DNA of 64,000 nucleotides from Chryseobacterium rhizoplanae (GCF_900182655.1 NZ_FXTC01000008.1:124001-188000); one strand, 5' to 3'. Numbered from the stretch's first letter, positions 1 to 10,273 are shown. The notes: generated by a model not told the origin, from the sequence alone. Numbers and translations are program-made.

Positions 1-3000
1 GATGTATGGTTTGATCTTTTGCTAAAATTGGTTCGGCAACGTCCATATTTTCTTCTATGTATTCTGCAAGGTTTGCCAAGTTAGAAAGCTCCCCAAAAAG
101 CTGACTAATTTTTAGTTTTACATGATAAGTTGTTTCTATCTTTTTTAAAGCCTCTACCAAAACAATTGAATCTGCACCCATTTTTACAAAGTCCATTTGT
201 TCATCCAATTTGGTAGGGTCTTCATGAAGAATCTCAGCGAGAATTTTCTTTAATTCAGGTAAAATATCTGACTTATGCAAACTATTTTTACTCGTACCAT
301 TTAATTCTGGCCTATTCATTAGCGGGGTATTGGAAACCATTTGAAAAGTTTGATTAATTTGTTTTTTAGCAAGCCAATAGCTTTGCTTTTGAAAAGGATA
401 ATTCGGTAAGGTTACCTTAGCATACTGATAAGGTTTGTAGAATGCCGTCCAATTAATTGGATAGCCACTTATATAAATTCTTGCCAAAGCCTGATTGACG
501 CACTGCCAGTCATTTTTTTTAGGATGTAAGGCCGATAACCACAACGTATCTGCAGCAGTTGTATAATCTTTAATCATTGCCAGCAGCGAAGGTGTTGGAC
601 CGATTTCAATATTAATGCTGGTTTTTTCTTTTTCTAAGGTTTGAATGCCTTTGTAAAACGCAACAGGAGCCAAAATATGATTGCACCAATATTCTGGATC
701 AGCCATTGTTTCATCGGCTATTTGTCCCGTCAGATTAGAGATTACTTTAAGTTTAGGAGACTGAAAGTTTATTCTTTTTATAAATTGCCTAAACTCTGCC
801 ATAATAGGCTTCAATAATGGGGAATGAAATGCATGGGAAACCTGCAGTTTTTTAGTACGTATTCCTGCTTTTTGATAATTTTCCACAATTCCATCTATTA
901 CATGTTCATCACCGGAAATTACGATTAAACCAGGACCATTTACCGCAGCAATAGAAACCTTATCTTCAAACCCGGAAATAGATTTCATTACCTCAGATTC
1001 CGACGCAAAAATGGCCGCCATCGCACCGCCTGCAGGTAATTTCTGCATCAGTCGACCCCTTTCTGCAATTATTTTTAATCCCTCTTCCAGCGTAAAGACT
1101 CCGGCCAGACAAGCAGCTACATATTCTCCAACACTGTGCCCTATTAAAACCGAGGGAATTACTCCCCATGATTTCCATAGTTCGGCAAGCGCGTATTCTA
1201 AGGCAAATAAGGCAGGTTGTGTATAAGCAGTCTGATCGAGAAATGCGGCATTTTCCGGCAAATAAAGAATATCCGTAAGGGATTTGCCTAAATAGGGTTC
1301 CAGCATTAATGAACACTGATCCAGTATTGATTTAAAAACCGGCTGTGTTTCATACAGCTCTTTACCCATGTCCGGATATTGAGCCCCTTGACCAGTAAAC
1401 AAAAAAGCAATTTTATGGTGTTTATTTTTATCAACCTTTGCCTTTATAATGTTAAAATTATCTTTTTCACCAAGTGCTGTAATTAGTTCTTCTGTTGACC
1501 CTGCAGGGATACTGAAGCAGTAATCAAAATGAGTTCTGGAAGCATTAGCCGTAAAACAAATATTTCCCAGATGTAAATCTTTATTCTTCTTTAAGTAATT
1601 ATGATATTTTAAAACCTGCTGCTCCAAACCTTCTTCAGTTTTAGCTGATAGCGTTAACAAGTGCTGAACAGGTTGTTCAGGGATCCTGGTATTTTCCTGA
1701 GACACATATTCCTCCAATATTACATGTGCATTGGTGCCGCTAAAACCAAATGCACTTACACCAGCAACTCTTTTCTTTTCTCCGTTTTTCCATTTCAATA
1801 AGGATGATGGAATCATAACCGGAAGCTCAGTCCAGGAAATTTTCGTATTTGGTGTAGTTAAATGAAGCCCAGCCGGAATTTCTTTATGATGAAGTGCCAT
1901 CACCGTTTTTATTACACCGGCAACGCCGGCACAAGCTTCCGTATGCCCAATATTAGTTTTTAATGCTCCTAAAATTAACGGGCGATCTCCCGGACGGTCT
2001 TTTCCATAAACGTTGGCAAGTGCATTTACTTCAATCGGGTCGCCCAGAGGAGTACCCGTACCATGAGTTTCAATATAATCTATCTCCGAAGGCTCCATTC
2101 TGGCAGAAGCTAAAGCTTTTTTCAAAAGCTTTTCCTGTGCTTTACCGTTGGGTACGGTTAATCCACCACTAGCACCATCCTGATTTACCGCAGAACCTTT
2201 TATCAAACCTAAAATGGTATCGTTAGCTGCTAAAGCATCTGAATATTTTTTTAATACAATAACTGCACAACCTTCTCCTCTTACAATTCCATTTGCCTTA
2301 TCATCAAAAGTTTTACAACGCCCATCGGCAGAAAGCATATTCATCCTTGACATACCAATGGATGAGGTTGGAGAAATCAAAAGGCTTACACCTCCGGCAA
2401 TTGCCATGCTACTATCACCGCTTCGTAAACTCTGACAAGCCTGATGAATCGATACCAAGGATGAGGAGCAAGCCGTATCAATAGCCATACTAGGTCCTTC
2501 AAGTCCTAAAACATACGAAATTCTACCTGCCGCAACGTTTAATGCATTACCGGTATTGAAGTAGGCATCCACCAGTTCCGGTTGCTGATCATCTAAGCTG
2601 TTTTGTGCGTAATCGTTTGTAGTAATTCCGATGAAAACTCCTGTTTCAGTTCCCCGGATTTGCGCTAACGTTTTTCCGGCATTTTCTAATGCTTCCCAGG
2701 TAACCTCGAGCAATAAACGCTGTTGCGGATCAATAGCCTGAGCCTCACGGGCAGAAATTCCGAAGAAATGAGCATCAAACTGATCAATGCCATCCAAGAA
2801 GCTTCCATACTTAGAATAAATTTTACCAGGAGTTTCGGGATTTGAATCAAAATAATCTTTAGCAGACCACCGGTTTGAAGGTACTTCCGTTACACAATCA
2901 ATTCCATCTTTTATTAACTCCCAAAAATCCTCAGGCGTATTTCCACCCTGAGGGAAACGACATCCCATGCCAATAATGGCAATAGGTTCGTGTCTTTCGT

Positions 3001-3082
3001 TCTCTTTATCTTTAAGTTTAACTTCTAAATTATTAATAGCCAGCACCGCTCGGCGCATCAAATTCTGATTATTGGAGCTCAT
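1..3082 (-). CDS. Modular polyketide synthase KS-AT-ACP, C-terminus beyond the left edge
   Basis: Extends a polyketide chain by one malonyl unit. The reading frame is open to base 1, so only about 1,027 residues are visible. Order: a short N-terminal helix that may dock with the upstream synthase; ketosynthase (GMGCRFP; DTACSSS with the active Cys codon at 2468-2470; THGTGTP; NIGHTEACAG); acyltransferase (GHSVGEY with the active Ser codon at 1133-1135; an HAFH motif, which in this family favours malonyl-CoA); and an acyl carrier domain (GADSIVLVEA, phosphopantetheine Ser codon at 167-169). No ketoreductase or dehydratase is seen before the edge, so the beta-keto group would leave this module unreduced. 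The ATG overlaps the stop of the upstream synthase by one base, which suggests translational coupling. What follows the carrier domain is unknown; an aminotransferase or NRPS domain would fit such hybrids but is not visible. Confidence 0.93.
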   Translation of the reverse strand, partial: MSSNNQNLMRRAVLAINNLEVKLKDKENERHEPIAIIGMGCRFPQGGNTPEDFWELIKDGIDCVTEVPSNRWSAKDYFDSNPETPGKIYSKYGSFLDGIDQFDAHFFGISAREAQAIDPQQRLLLEVTWEALENAGKTLAQIRGTETGVFIGITTNDYAQNSLDDQQPELVDAYFNTGNALNVAAGRISYVLGLEGPSMAIDTACSSSLVSIHQACQSLRSGDSSMAIAGGVSLLISPTSSIGMSRMNMLSADGRCKTFDDKANGIVRGEGCAVIVLKKYSDALAANDTILGLIKGSAVNQDGASGGLTVPNGKAQEKLLKKALASARMEPSEIDYIETHGTGTPLGDPIEVNALANVYGKDRPGDRPLILGALKTNIGHTEACAGVAGVIKTVMALHHKEIPAGLHLTTPNTKISWTELPVMIPSSLLKWKNGEKKRVAGVSAFGFSGTNAHVILEEYVSQENTRIPEQPVQHLLTLSAKTEEGLEQQVLKYHNYLKKNKDLHLGNICFTANASRTHFDYCFSIPAGSTEELITALGEKDNFNIIKAKVDKNKHHKIAFLFTGQGAQYPDMGKELYETQPVFKSILDQCSLMLEPYLGKSLTDILYLPENAAFLDQTAYTQPALFALEYALAELWKSWGVIPSVLIGHSVGEYVAACLAGVFTLEEGLKIIAERGRLMQKLPAGGAMAAIFASESEVMKSISGFEDKVSIAAVNGPGLIVISGDEHVIDGIVENYQKAGIRTKKLQVSHAFHSPLLKPIMAEFRQFIKRINFQSPKLKVISNLTGQIADETMADPEYWCNHILAPVAFYKGIQTLEKEKTSINIEIGPTPSLLAMIKDYTTAADTLWLSALHPKKNDWQCVNQALARIYISGYPINWTAFYKPYQYAKVTLPNYPFQKQSYWLAKKQINQTFQMVSNTPLMNRPELNGTSKNSLHKSDILPELKKILAEILHEDPTKLDEQMDFVKMGADSIVLVEALKKIETTYHVKLKISQLFGELSNLANLAEYIEENMDVAEPILAKDQTIH

Positions 3083-6000
3083 TATAGAAATCTGTTGATT
3101 TGTTCGTTTAATAAATTTTCTAATTCCTCATTTGAAAGGTCATCTATAGCTATACTTTGTATATCAGTAGATTTAAAGGACTTATCAGCTGGTTCAAGTT
3201 CAATACTTGCCGGAAAATAATCCGACAGTTTATCGACAATAAAGAAATCAACTAGATTTTGTATGCTTGGATAATCAAATACAACCGTTTGATTCAGCTT
3301 TACTTGAAGGTCTTTCTCTAATTTTTCTTTGATATTTACGGCGGATATTGAATCCATTCCCATATCAAAGAGACCTTGATCCACATTGGGATATTCCCCT
3401 TTTTTATATCCTAATATCCTACCTATTACCTCACGAACATAGTGTAGTAGCACATACGGGCGATCTGGCATTGACGTTTTTTCAAGGATCAATAAGAAAT
3501 CAGATTTTTGGAACTCTGTTTCTATTTTCTCAATTGATACTTCCTCATCAAAAACGGGTCTGGTAGTATGAAATTGATAAATCTGCTGAAACTTTTCCCA
3601 ATTAACTTTGGCTATAATCTTTTGAGAAGAACTACCTCCGATAAGTTTAGATAAAATGGCAAAAAGCGATTCCGGGTGAATTTCTCCTACACCTATCTTT
3701 TTAAATACATCAACATTTTCGGTGGCCATTCCTCCACCGAAAACCGGACCAAGATTCACCGTTAGTGAAGGGAGTCCCAAGTTTTTTCGGTAATAGGCAA
3801 GACTATCTAAAAACTGATTGGCAGCGGCATAATGTGACTGCTCTTTACCTCCCCAAATGGATGTAATGGATGAAAAGCAAACAAAGAAATCCAAATCAGC
3901 AACCTGAGTGGATTTGTGTAAAAACCAGGCACCTTTAATTTTAGGCTCTAAGGTTTCATCCAGTAGATTGCTATCCAAGTCATTTATCAGGTTGTAGTTT
4001 GAAATACCTGCCGCATGAAATACACCTTTTAAATTAAAATCACTTTTTTGAACTTCATTTACCAGGTCTTGTATTTGTTCTGCGTTTCCTAAATCGAGTT
4101 GTACAATGGAAATGTTAGCGCCCATTTTTTCCAGTTCCAGAAGTTCCTGACTTTTTATTACCAGATCAGGATGTTTTCGGGTGCTGAGTATTAATTGGCC
4201 GGCACCGTTTAATGCCAACCATTTTGCCATTTTTAAACCCAAATATCCTAATCCGCCAGTAATGAGGTAAGATCCGGTTTCCGTTAGCTGAAACGGCTTT
4301 TTATTTTGTTCAGGAGCTTTGGCTAAACGAAAGATATTCCGTTGATCATTACGAAGAACAACAAAATCTTCTGTACGGTTATATAAAACTTCCTGTGTAA
4401 TTTGATTGATAATAACTGCAGGCTCCTGATTTCCGATATCCATGATGCCACACCAGAATTTTGGATATTCTAAGGGTACCGATTTCGCAAACCCCCAAAA
4501 TGGTGACTGGAACAATCCGGAAATATTTATATTATCCGGGAATAATGCATTTTTAGTGAGGAGCCAAAGTGCAGGCTCAGTATCAAAATGAATATTGTTT
4601 ATTTTTTTAACCGTATCCAGAAATTGGTAATACGGACTAAATGAAATATCATCCAGACCATCCAATGTGTTTTCTAAAGACCATAGGTAAATAAATCCCA
4701 TCCACGGAAGTGTGATAGATTCTGTAATTTCTTGTAAAAGAATATCCAATCGTGATTCGTCTGCTTTAAAAATTTTGAAAGCAAAATGCCCCTGATCTTT
4801 TAGTTGCTGGGCCAATTCAGCACCAATTCCGTCTGTATCTGAAAAAATTAACCATGAACCTTTTTTATCGTTCGTAGGCACATGATCGAAGGGTTTTTCA
4901 ATCCAGTTTATTTCGTACAAATGTTCATCCAGGTTATCAACTTCTTCTTCATCACTTACAGCTAACCAAGAAATAGTTTCGTTTGCATTTACCCAATAGC
5001 GCTGACGTTGAAATGGATAGCCTGGTATCGTAACTTTATGACATCCGGAATTGTTAAATATATCCTTCCAATTTTCACCTAACGCTTTCTCTTCTATCTC
5101 AATACCTTCTACAATTAACGCTAATTTCTCAGAAGCTTCTTCTTTACAGGAAGCAGTGATATGCAAGGTTTCTGTAAATGCAGTACGACCGAAAGCAGCA
5201 GTATAGCAGATATCTTTAAAAGCTTTATCCGTTTTATTTAAAAACTGCTGATAACTTAATGTTAACTCTTCTAGAGCTTTCTTATTTTTAGCAGATAAAA
5301 CCAGTGGATAAACCTGATCATCATTCACTGAAAGAACCGGCTCTTGGTAAACTGCTCCTTCTTCCAGGATAACGTGTGCATTCGTACCTCCAAAGCCAAA
5401 AGCACTTACACCAGCAATTCTACTCCCTTCTTTGATAATCCATGGCGTATGTTCTGTTGGAATTCTAAGCACACTTTGGTTCCCGTTCTGGATATAAGGA
5501 TTTATCTTGTTGAAATTTAAATGCTTCGGTATTTCTTTATTTTGAAGTGATAAAACAGTTTTTATCAATCCTGCCATGCCGGCAGCAGCTTCCAGATGAC
5601 CGATATTAGTTTTTACAGAACCTATCCAGCAAGGCTCATTCTGTGTACGGTTTTTTTGTAAAATTTCATCTAAAACCTGATACTCAATCGGATCACCCAG
5701 CGGTGTTCCGGTTCCGTGGGTTTCCATATAAGAAACTGACAAAGGCTGCACATTAGCCGCAGTCATTGCTTTTTGGATAACCGCTTTTTGAGCCCTGCCG
5801 TTTGGAGCAGTTAAACCGTTACTTTTGCCATCCTGGTTTAGTGCACTTCCGCGAATAACTGCATGAATGGTATTTTGATCTTTAATCGCATCAGACAGTC
5901 TTTTCAGGATCACAATTGCACCTCCCTCTCCTCTCGAATAACCATTTGCCTGCTGGTCAAAAGTTTTGCATTTCCCATCCTCAGCCAGCATATTAGCCTC

Positions 6001-8601
6001 TGAAAAAATAACATTCAAAGCAGGACTTATCATAAGGTTAACACCACCAACCAGAGCTGTATCGCTTTCTCCCATTCGCAATTGCTGGCAAGCCTGGTGC
6101 AAAGCCACAAGGGATGAAGAGCACGCTGTATCCACCGCCATACTTGCACCGCAGAGATTAAAAAAATATGACAAGCGGTTGGCCAAAATACTTAAAGCAT
6201 TACCTGTACCCGAATAGGCATTTAATTCTGCCAGATCATTTACCGTCAGACTTACATATTCGTTACCACTTGCACCAATGTATACAGCAGTATTTGTATT
6301 TGATAATTCATTTTGTGGAATACCTGCATGTTCCATTGCCTCCCAGGCCAGCTCTAACAAAAGGCGCTGCTGAGGATCCATTTCTGTGGCTTCTTTGGGC
6401 GAGATACCAAAAAAAGATGCATCAAACAGATCAATATCTTTTAGGTAATTGCCAAGTGTAACGGTTTTATTTTTGTTACTGGAAGTTAAACCTTCTACCA
6501 CAGTCTTATTCCAGCGGGAACTTTCTATTTCAGAAAGACTATTTTTTCCGTATTTAAGCAAGTGCCAATATTCATCCAGATTGGTAGCTCCGGGAAATCG
6601 GCAAGCCATACCAATAATTGCTATAGGCTCGTTTACTGATTTCGGTTGATTGTTGTTTTCCTGATCAAGTTCCACATCTAAATCAATAAGATATTGAGTG
6701 AGGGTTCTGATATTCGGAAAACTCCAGGCTACCGTAGTACTTACGGTTTTACCCGTTTTTTCTTCAATAGCACGGGCCAATTCAACAGCCATTAACGACG
6801 TTACCCCTTGTTCTGCGAAGGTCGTGTCCAGATCTATATCATTCAGCGAAACATTCATCCGGTTGGAAAGCCAGCTACACAGCCATGCTTCCAAATCAAC
6901 TGAACTGATTGAAAGTGTTTTAGGCCCTTGAGCTGCAGGCAATGTACATGTAAAGGCTCCGGCAATGAAATCATCTGCCAGTAACACGCGCTGGATTTTT
7001 CCGCTGGTGGTTTTAGGTATTTTTTTGATAGGTACCACCCAGCTAACCTCTATTCCTGCTTTGGCGGCGATGTGTCTTTTAAGCTTAGCCGCTAACGGTA
7101 AAAAATCTTCTGCTTTTTTTCTGGAAAGGACAAATAAAACCAGTTTTTCAAGACCTGATTTCTCATCCGGAATACCGCAAGCTACAACTTTACCAGCTTC
7201 AATTTCATCCAAATCCTGTGCTATTCTTTCAATATCATGTGGGTAAACATTCTGTCCGACAAGAAAAATAAGCTCTTTCATTCGTCCTGTGATATACAGA
7301 CAGCCGTTATATATAAACCCCAGATCGCCGGTATTGAGCCAACCGTTACCAGTAATTACTTTATTTGAAGCTTCTTGATTATTGTAATAACCAGAAGTTA
7401 CATTAGCACCTTTAATATTAATGAATCCAATATATCCATCTTCAAGCGCACTGTGAGATTCATCTGTTATTAAAACCGAACAATGCTTTATGGGTGTACC
7501 ACAGTTTACCAATTCAACAGCATATTCGTCTTCTATTGTTATTTCTTGTGCTTTTTCACCGGGACCTAATTTTCTATGGTCAAATTTTAAGGAAGAAAAC
7601 CGAACAGCAGGATTTGGAAATGTTACAGCGAGAGAAGCTTCTGCTAACCCATAAACCGTAAACATGACACTTTCTTTTAAGTTATAATGCTCTAGTTTAT
7701 TTAAAAAACCACGACAAATATTAGCTGAGATCGGTTCAGCTCCATTAAAAATTAATCTCAAAGAAGACAGATCTACATCATGGAAATTATTTTCGTTAAA
7801 TTGATTGAGAAAATGCTGATAGCCGAAATTGGGAGAAGAGGTAATGGTAATATTATGTTCTGATGCTTTCTTCATCCAAAGAGTCGGATTCCTAATAAAT
7901 AACTCAGTAGGCATCAGGTATAAATCAGCTCCGAGAGCCAAAGGAACCAGGTGAAACCCGATCAAACCCATATCATGAGTAAGGGGCATCCAGCTCAATA
8001 ATTTATCCTCTGATACAATTTCAGCACCTATTACTATGCCTTCAATATTTGCCAATAAATTACCATGGGTCAATTTAACCCCTTTCGGATCACCAGTTGA
8101 ACCAGAGGAAAACTGGATGAAAGCTATATCATCTGAACTGGCAGCATATATTTCACCAGCACCAATCGCTTCTTTTAACTCCTCTAATAATACAATTTTT
8201 AAACTGACTTCAGATTCTGCAAACTTTTTAGATAATTTAACCACATTGCTTTCGGTGCTAACCAAGTGCGGATTACTTAATGTTTTCCAGATTCTGGATA
8301 ATTTTTCAATACCTTCTTCATGGTGAATTACCGAAAGAGGTACTGGAATAAAACCACCTAAGATACAAGCCCAATAGGTAACGATAAAATCTTTGAGATT
8401 ATCAATTTGGAATACAAGCTCAGTTCCCGGGATAAATCCCGAATCCTGTAAAAACTTTAAACTACTTAGTGCCCTTTCATAAAGAGCATGATAAGAAAGA
8501 AATTCTTCTTGGTCGCTCCCTAAAACAAAGGTGATTCCTTTATTTGTTAATGTGTTTAATGCTATTAAATATTCACTTATTGATCTGAACTTACTATTCA
8601 T
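3082..8601 (-). CDS. Hybrid synthase FAAL-ACP-KS-KR-ACP without an acyltransferase
   Basis: Starter protein of 1,839 residues. Residues 1-560 are a fatty acyl-AMP ligase (SSGSTGDPKGV near 165-175, NGAEPI, YGLAEASL, LNTGDLGF, GRMKELI), which activates a fatty acid as its adenylate. ACP1 spans about 565-645 with the attachment Ser at 602. The ketosynthase spans about 657-1080 with Cys827, His962 and His1002. The usual post-AT linker motif (PFQRQRYW, 1196-1203) follows only about 120 residues after the KS, so the expected acyltransferase of about 300 residues is absent. A ketoreductase spans about 1225-1670 (GGLGYLG near 1449, Ser1578, Tyr1591, Asn1595). ACP2 carries Ser1751. The product is probably a beta-hydroxyacyl chain handed to the KS-AT-ACP protein. 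Malonyl loading must come in trans, either from that protein's AT or from a separate enzyme. The initiating ATG follows a plausible promoter by about 25 bases. Confidence 0.95.
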   Translation of the reverse strand: MNSKFRSISEYLIALNTLTNKGITFVLGSDQEEFLSYHALYERALSSLKFLQDSGFIPGTELVFQIDNLKDFIVTYWACILGGFIPVPLSVIHHEEGIEKLSRIWKTLSNPHLVSTESNVVKLSKKFAESEVSLKIVLLEELKEAIGAGEIYAASSDDIAFIQFSSGSTGDPKGVKLTHGNLLANIEGIVIGAEIVSEDKLLSWMPLTHDMGLIGFHLVPLALGADLYLMPTELFIRNPTLWMKKASEHNITITSSPNFGYQHFLNQFNENNFHDVDLSSLRLIFNGAEPISANICRGFLNKLEHYNLKESVMFTVYGLAEASLAVTFPNPAVRFSSLKFDHRKLGPGEKAQEITIEDEYAVELVNCGTPIKHCSVLITDESHSALEDGYIGFINIKGANVTSGYYNNQEASNKVITGNGWLNTGDLGFIYNGCLYITGRMKELIFLVGQNVYPHDIERIAQDLDEIEAGKVVACGIPDEKSGLEKLVLFVLSRKKAEDFLPLAAKLKRHIAAKAGIEVSWVVPIKKIPKTTSGKIQRVLLADDFIAGAFTCTLPAAQGPKTLSISSVDLEAWLCSWLSNRMNVSLNDIDLDTTFAEQGVTSLMAVELARAIEEKTGKTVSTTVAWSFPNIRTLTQYLIDLDVELDQENNNQPKSVNEPIAIIGMACRFPGATNLDEYWHLLKYGKNSLSEIESSRWNKTVVEGLTSSNKNKTVTLGNYLKDIDLFDASFFGISPKEATEMDPQQRLLLELAWEAMEHAGIPQNELSNTNTAVYIGASGNEYVSLTVNDLAELNAYSGTGNALSILANRLSYFFNLCGASMAVDTACSSSLVALHQACQQLRMGESDTALVGGVNLMISPALNVIFSEANMLAEDGKCKTFDQQANGYSRGEGGAIVILKRLSDAIKDQNTIHAVIRGSALNQDGKSNGLTAPNGRAQKAVIQKAMTAANVQPLSVSYMETHGTGTPLGDPIEYQVLDEILQKNRTQNEPCWIGSVKTNIGHLEAAAGMAGLIKTVLSLQNKEIPKHLNFNKINPYIQNGNQSVLRIPTEHTPWIIKEGSRIAGVSAFGFGGTNAHVILEEGAVYQEPVLSVNDDQVYPLVLSAKNKKALEELTLSYQQFLNKTDKAFKDICYTAAFGRTAFTETLHITASCKEEASEKLALIVEGIEIEEKALGENWKDIFNNSGCHKVTIPGYPFQRQRYWVNANETISWLAVSDEEEVDNLDEHLYEINWIEKPFDHVPTNDKKGSWLIFSDTDGIGAELAQQLKDQGHFAFKIFKADESRLDILLQEITESITLPWMGFIYLWSLENTLDGLDDISFSPYYQFLDTVKKINNIHFDTEPALWLLTKNALFPDNINISGLFQSPFWGFAKSVPLEYPKFWCGIMDIGNQEPAVIINQITQEVLYNRTEDFVVLRNDQRNIFRLAKAPEQNKKPFQLTETGSYLITGGLGYLGLKMAKWLALNGAGQLILSTRKHPDLVIKSQELLELEKMGANISIVQLDLGNAEQIQDLVNEVQKSDFNLKGVFHAAGISNYNLINDLDSNLLDETLEPKIKGAWFLHKSTQVADLDFFVCFSSITSIWGGKEQSHYAAANQFLDSLAYYRKNLGLPSLTVNLGPVFGGGMATENVDVFKKIGVGEIHPESLFAILSKLIGGSSSQKIIAKVNWEKFQQIYQFHTTRPVFDEEVSIEKIETEFQKSDFLLILEKTSMPDRPYVLLHYVREVIGRILGYKKGEYPNVDQGLFDMGMDSISAVNIKEKLEKDLQVKLNQTVVFDYPSIQNLVDFFIVDKLSDYFPASIELEPADKSFKSTDIQSIAIDDLSNEELENLLNEQINRFL

Positions 8602-8630
8602 TAGGTTGTGAATTAAATCAGTTAATTGTG

Positions 8631-8638
8631 CAAATATA
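8631..8638 (-). promoter_or_regulatory. -7 box for the synthase operon
   Basis: The minus strand reads TATATTTG, a perfect match to the Bacteroidetes TAnnTTTG box, 29 bases before the ATG. No clear TTTG is found about 19 bases upstream, so the -33 element is weak or absent. Confidence 0.45.
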
Positions 8639-9051
8639 TCCCGCTCAAATACATAATTATATTACGAATTTGTTATGGTTTCATTAAGTATGTACTATAA
8701 TTTCACTAAGTATTAAGATAAAAATTCGTTTAGGTATTTAATTATGCTGGATATTACAAAATACTTCTAACGAGAATTAACGAACAATCTAAACTTAATA
8801 TCTAATTAATAACCAGAGCTTTTTTGTTGCAAATTATTAACATTGATGATATTATTTAATCTACCAATCGAATACCATATTTACCTTTCTTTCTGCTCTT
8901 TCCAGCTCCTATGATGAATATTTAGATAAGTTTCTTGCATAGAAATTGAAAAATTATTACAAGAATTTGAAACCTAGTAAGTCATTATGTTCTGAAAGTG
9001 GCTAAGAAGGTTAGCAGTATATGGGAAAAGAGTAATATCTGTATATGTTTT
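8639..9051. other. AT-rich intergenic region
   Basis: About 410 bases separate the synthase promoter from the thioesterase stop codon. I see no gene, strong hairpin or RNA motif in it. The spacing suggests that the thioesterase and the synthases are separately transcribed although they lie on the same strand. Confidence 0.5.
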
Positions 9052-9777
9052 CTATTTGAGGTTAGCTTTATATGCAGTTACCTTTAATTTTTCTGTCATA
9101 AACTGCATCATATGTAAGGAGTGGTTGAAAATAAAGAAGTGGTCACCATCCAGTTGTTTTATCTGAACCGATGCTGTACTCTCTTTTTTCCAGGCAAATG
9201 CCTGTTCTATACTGATATCTTCTTTAGTGCCAATCACAATATCAATAGGGATATCAAGCGGTTCTGCTGGTTGATAATCATGTTTTTCCAAGGCTTCAAA
9301 ATCGGCTCGCAGAATCGGTTCAACAAAATCCATCAAATCACTGTTTTCCAGAATTTCTTCAGGCATCCCACCCAACTCTCTTACTTTTTGAATAAATTGG
9401 GCTTTAGGTAACAAGTGAAAGTGTCCCTTACTTCGTTTAACCGACGGTGCAGACCGCCCTGTAAAGAATAAATGAAGAGGTTTGGGCAATGACGATTGGA
9501 CAATTTTTTGAGCTACCAAAAAACCAACAGTTGCCCCCATGCTGTGTCCATAAAAAGCATAAGGCTGATTCCAGTCTAATTGATTTTTAATATTATTAAA
9601 AGCATCCTCAACAATAGCATTCAAATCATTTAAGATAGGTTCTTTAAAACGTGCTCCCCTTCCCGGCCACTCTAACGGAACAAAATCAAGCGAAGCAGGA
9701 GCATGTGCAATAAATCCCCTGTAAGAGTATTTGTTCCCTCCCGCAAAAGGAAAACAATAGATTGTTAATTTTTCCAT
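9052..9777 (-). CDS. Type II thioesterase (editing thioesterase) of the polyketide/NRPS locus
   Basis: An alpha/beta-hydrolase of about 241 residues that removes stalled or wrong acyl groups from carrier domains. It starts with FPFAGG, typical of the GrsT/SrfD family, and has PLEWPGRG, the nucleophile motif GHSMG, an acidic residue in IGTKED and the catalytic His in GDHFFI. The frame opens earlier at a TTG (9804), but the ATG at 9777 gives the family's normal N-terminus and lies downstream of a good -7 box, so I prefer it. Its position directly upstream of the FAAL/KS genes on the same strand ties it to that pathway. It has its own promoter and about 450 bases of separation. Confidence 0.92.
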   Translation of the reverse strand: MEKLTIYCFPFAGGNKYSYRGFIAHAPASLDFVPLEWPGRGARFKEPILNDLNAIVEDAFNNIKNQLDWNQPYAFYGHSMGATVGFLVAQKIVQSSLPKPLHLFFTGRSAPSVKRSKGHFHLLPKAQFIQKVRELGGMPEEILENSDLMDFVEPILRADFEALEKHDYQPAEPLDIPIDIVIGTKEDISIEQAFAWKKESTASVQIKQLDGDHFFIFNHSLHMMQFMTEKLKVTAYKANLK

Positions 9778-9801
9778 AGTATAATATTTGATAAGGCGTG
9801 C

Positions 9802-9828
9802 CAAAGATAAAAATTAAGCTATCACAAA
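9802..9828 (-). promoter_or_regulatory. Promoter of the thioesterase gene
   Basis: The minus strand has TATCTTTG at 9802-9809, a perfect TAnnTTTG box, and TTTG at 9825-9828. The 15-base gap is shorter than the usual 19. Transcription would start near 9796 and supports the ATG at 9777 rather than the upstream TTG. Confidence 0.5.
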
Positions 9829-9858
9829 CTTATGGTCATACATTAACATATTGTAAAC

Positions 9859-10083
9859 TTATCTGTTGCCTCTTTCAAGAAAATTTAAAAAAAGTAAATG
9901 AATATCCGGAGTATTACCTAAACATTTATTAACCCGGAGTGCATTATTAAATAGTGATTCCTGTACTACAGCTTTTGAAATACCCAATTTCTCAAAATAG
10001 AGATTTCGTTTTTCTTCATTTAAAAGTGTATTTAGAAGGTAATACAGTCTGTTTTGTACTGATCTCAGAAATTTTTCCGTCAA
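9859..10083 (-). pseudogene. Short unrecognised reading frame next to the integrase relic
   Basis: A frame of 74 codons overlapping the integrase remnant in another frame. The protein is mostly helical in character and ends FLNFLERGNR. I do not recognise a family. It may be the tail of a gene joined to the integrase fragment by a deletion, or not coding at all. Confidence 0.25.
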
Positions 10084-10171
10084 TAGTAATTCTCATGTAG
10101 ATGGGTGCTTTTCCCTGAGTGTTGATTTTAGCTTTTTTGAGATAAAAAAGCAGGTTGAATGTCTTATTCAT
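10016..10171 (-). pseudogene. Truncated tyrosine recombinase: N-terminal arm-binding domain only
   Basis: From the ATG at 10171 the protein starts MNKTFNLLFYLKKAK and continues with GKAPIYMRITIDGK and ISTKQTVLPSKY. This resembles the arm-type DNA-binding domain at the N-terminus of Bacteroidetes phage-type integrases. A stop follows after about 51 residues and no core-binding or catalytic domain (R..HxxR..Y) lies downstream. Full integrases of this class are about 400 residues. It sits about 250 bases beyond the 3' end of a tRNA-Asp gene, a classic integration position, so I read it as the remains of an integrated element. The assignment rests on about 45 residues. Confidence 0.55.
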
Positions 10172-10273
10172 ACGTATCGTTTTTAAAAATTTCAAATTAA
10201 AATCATTAAAAACTTCCCACAAGATGTTCAATTTCTGAATAAAGCCCATGAACAGGCTTTTTTCTTACTTTTT

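Noticed and set aside
993..1316. Minus-strand frame of 107 codons inside the acyltransferase region
   Set aside because: It lies in another frame of the KS-AT-ACP gene, whose catalytic motifs are intact across it.
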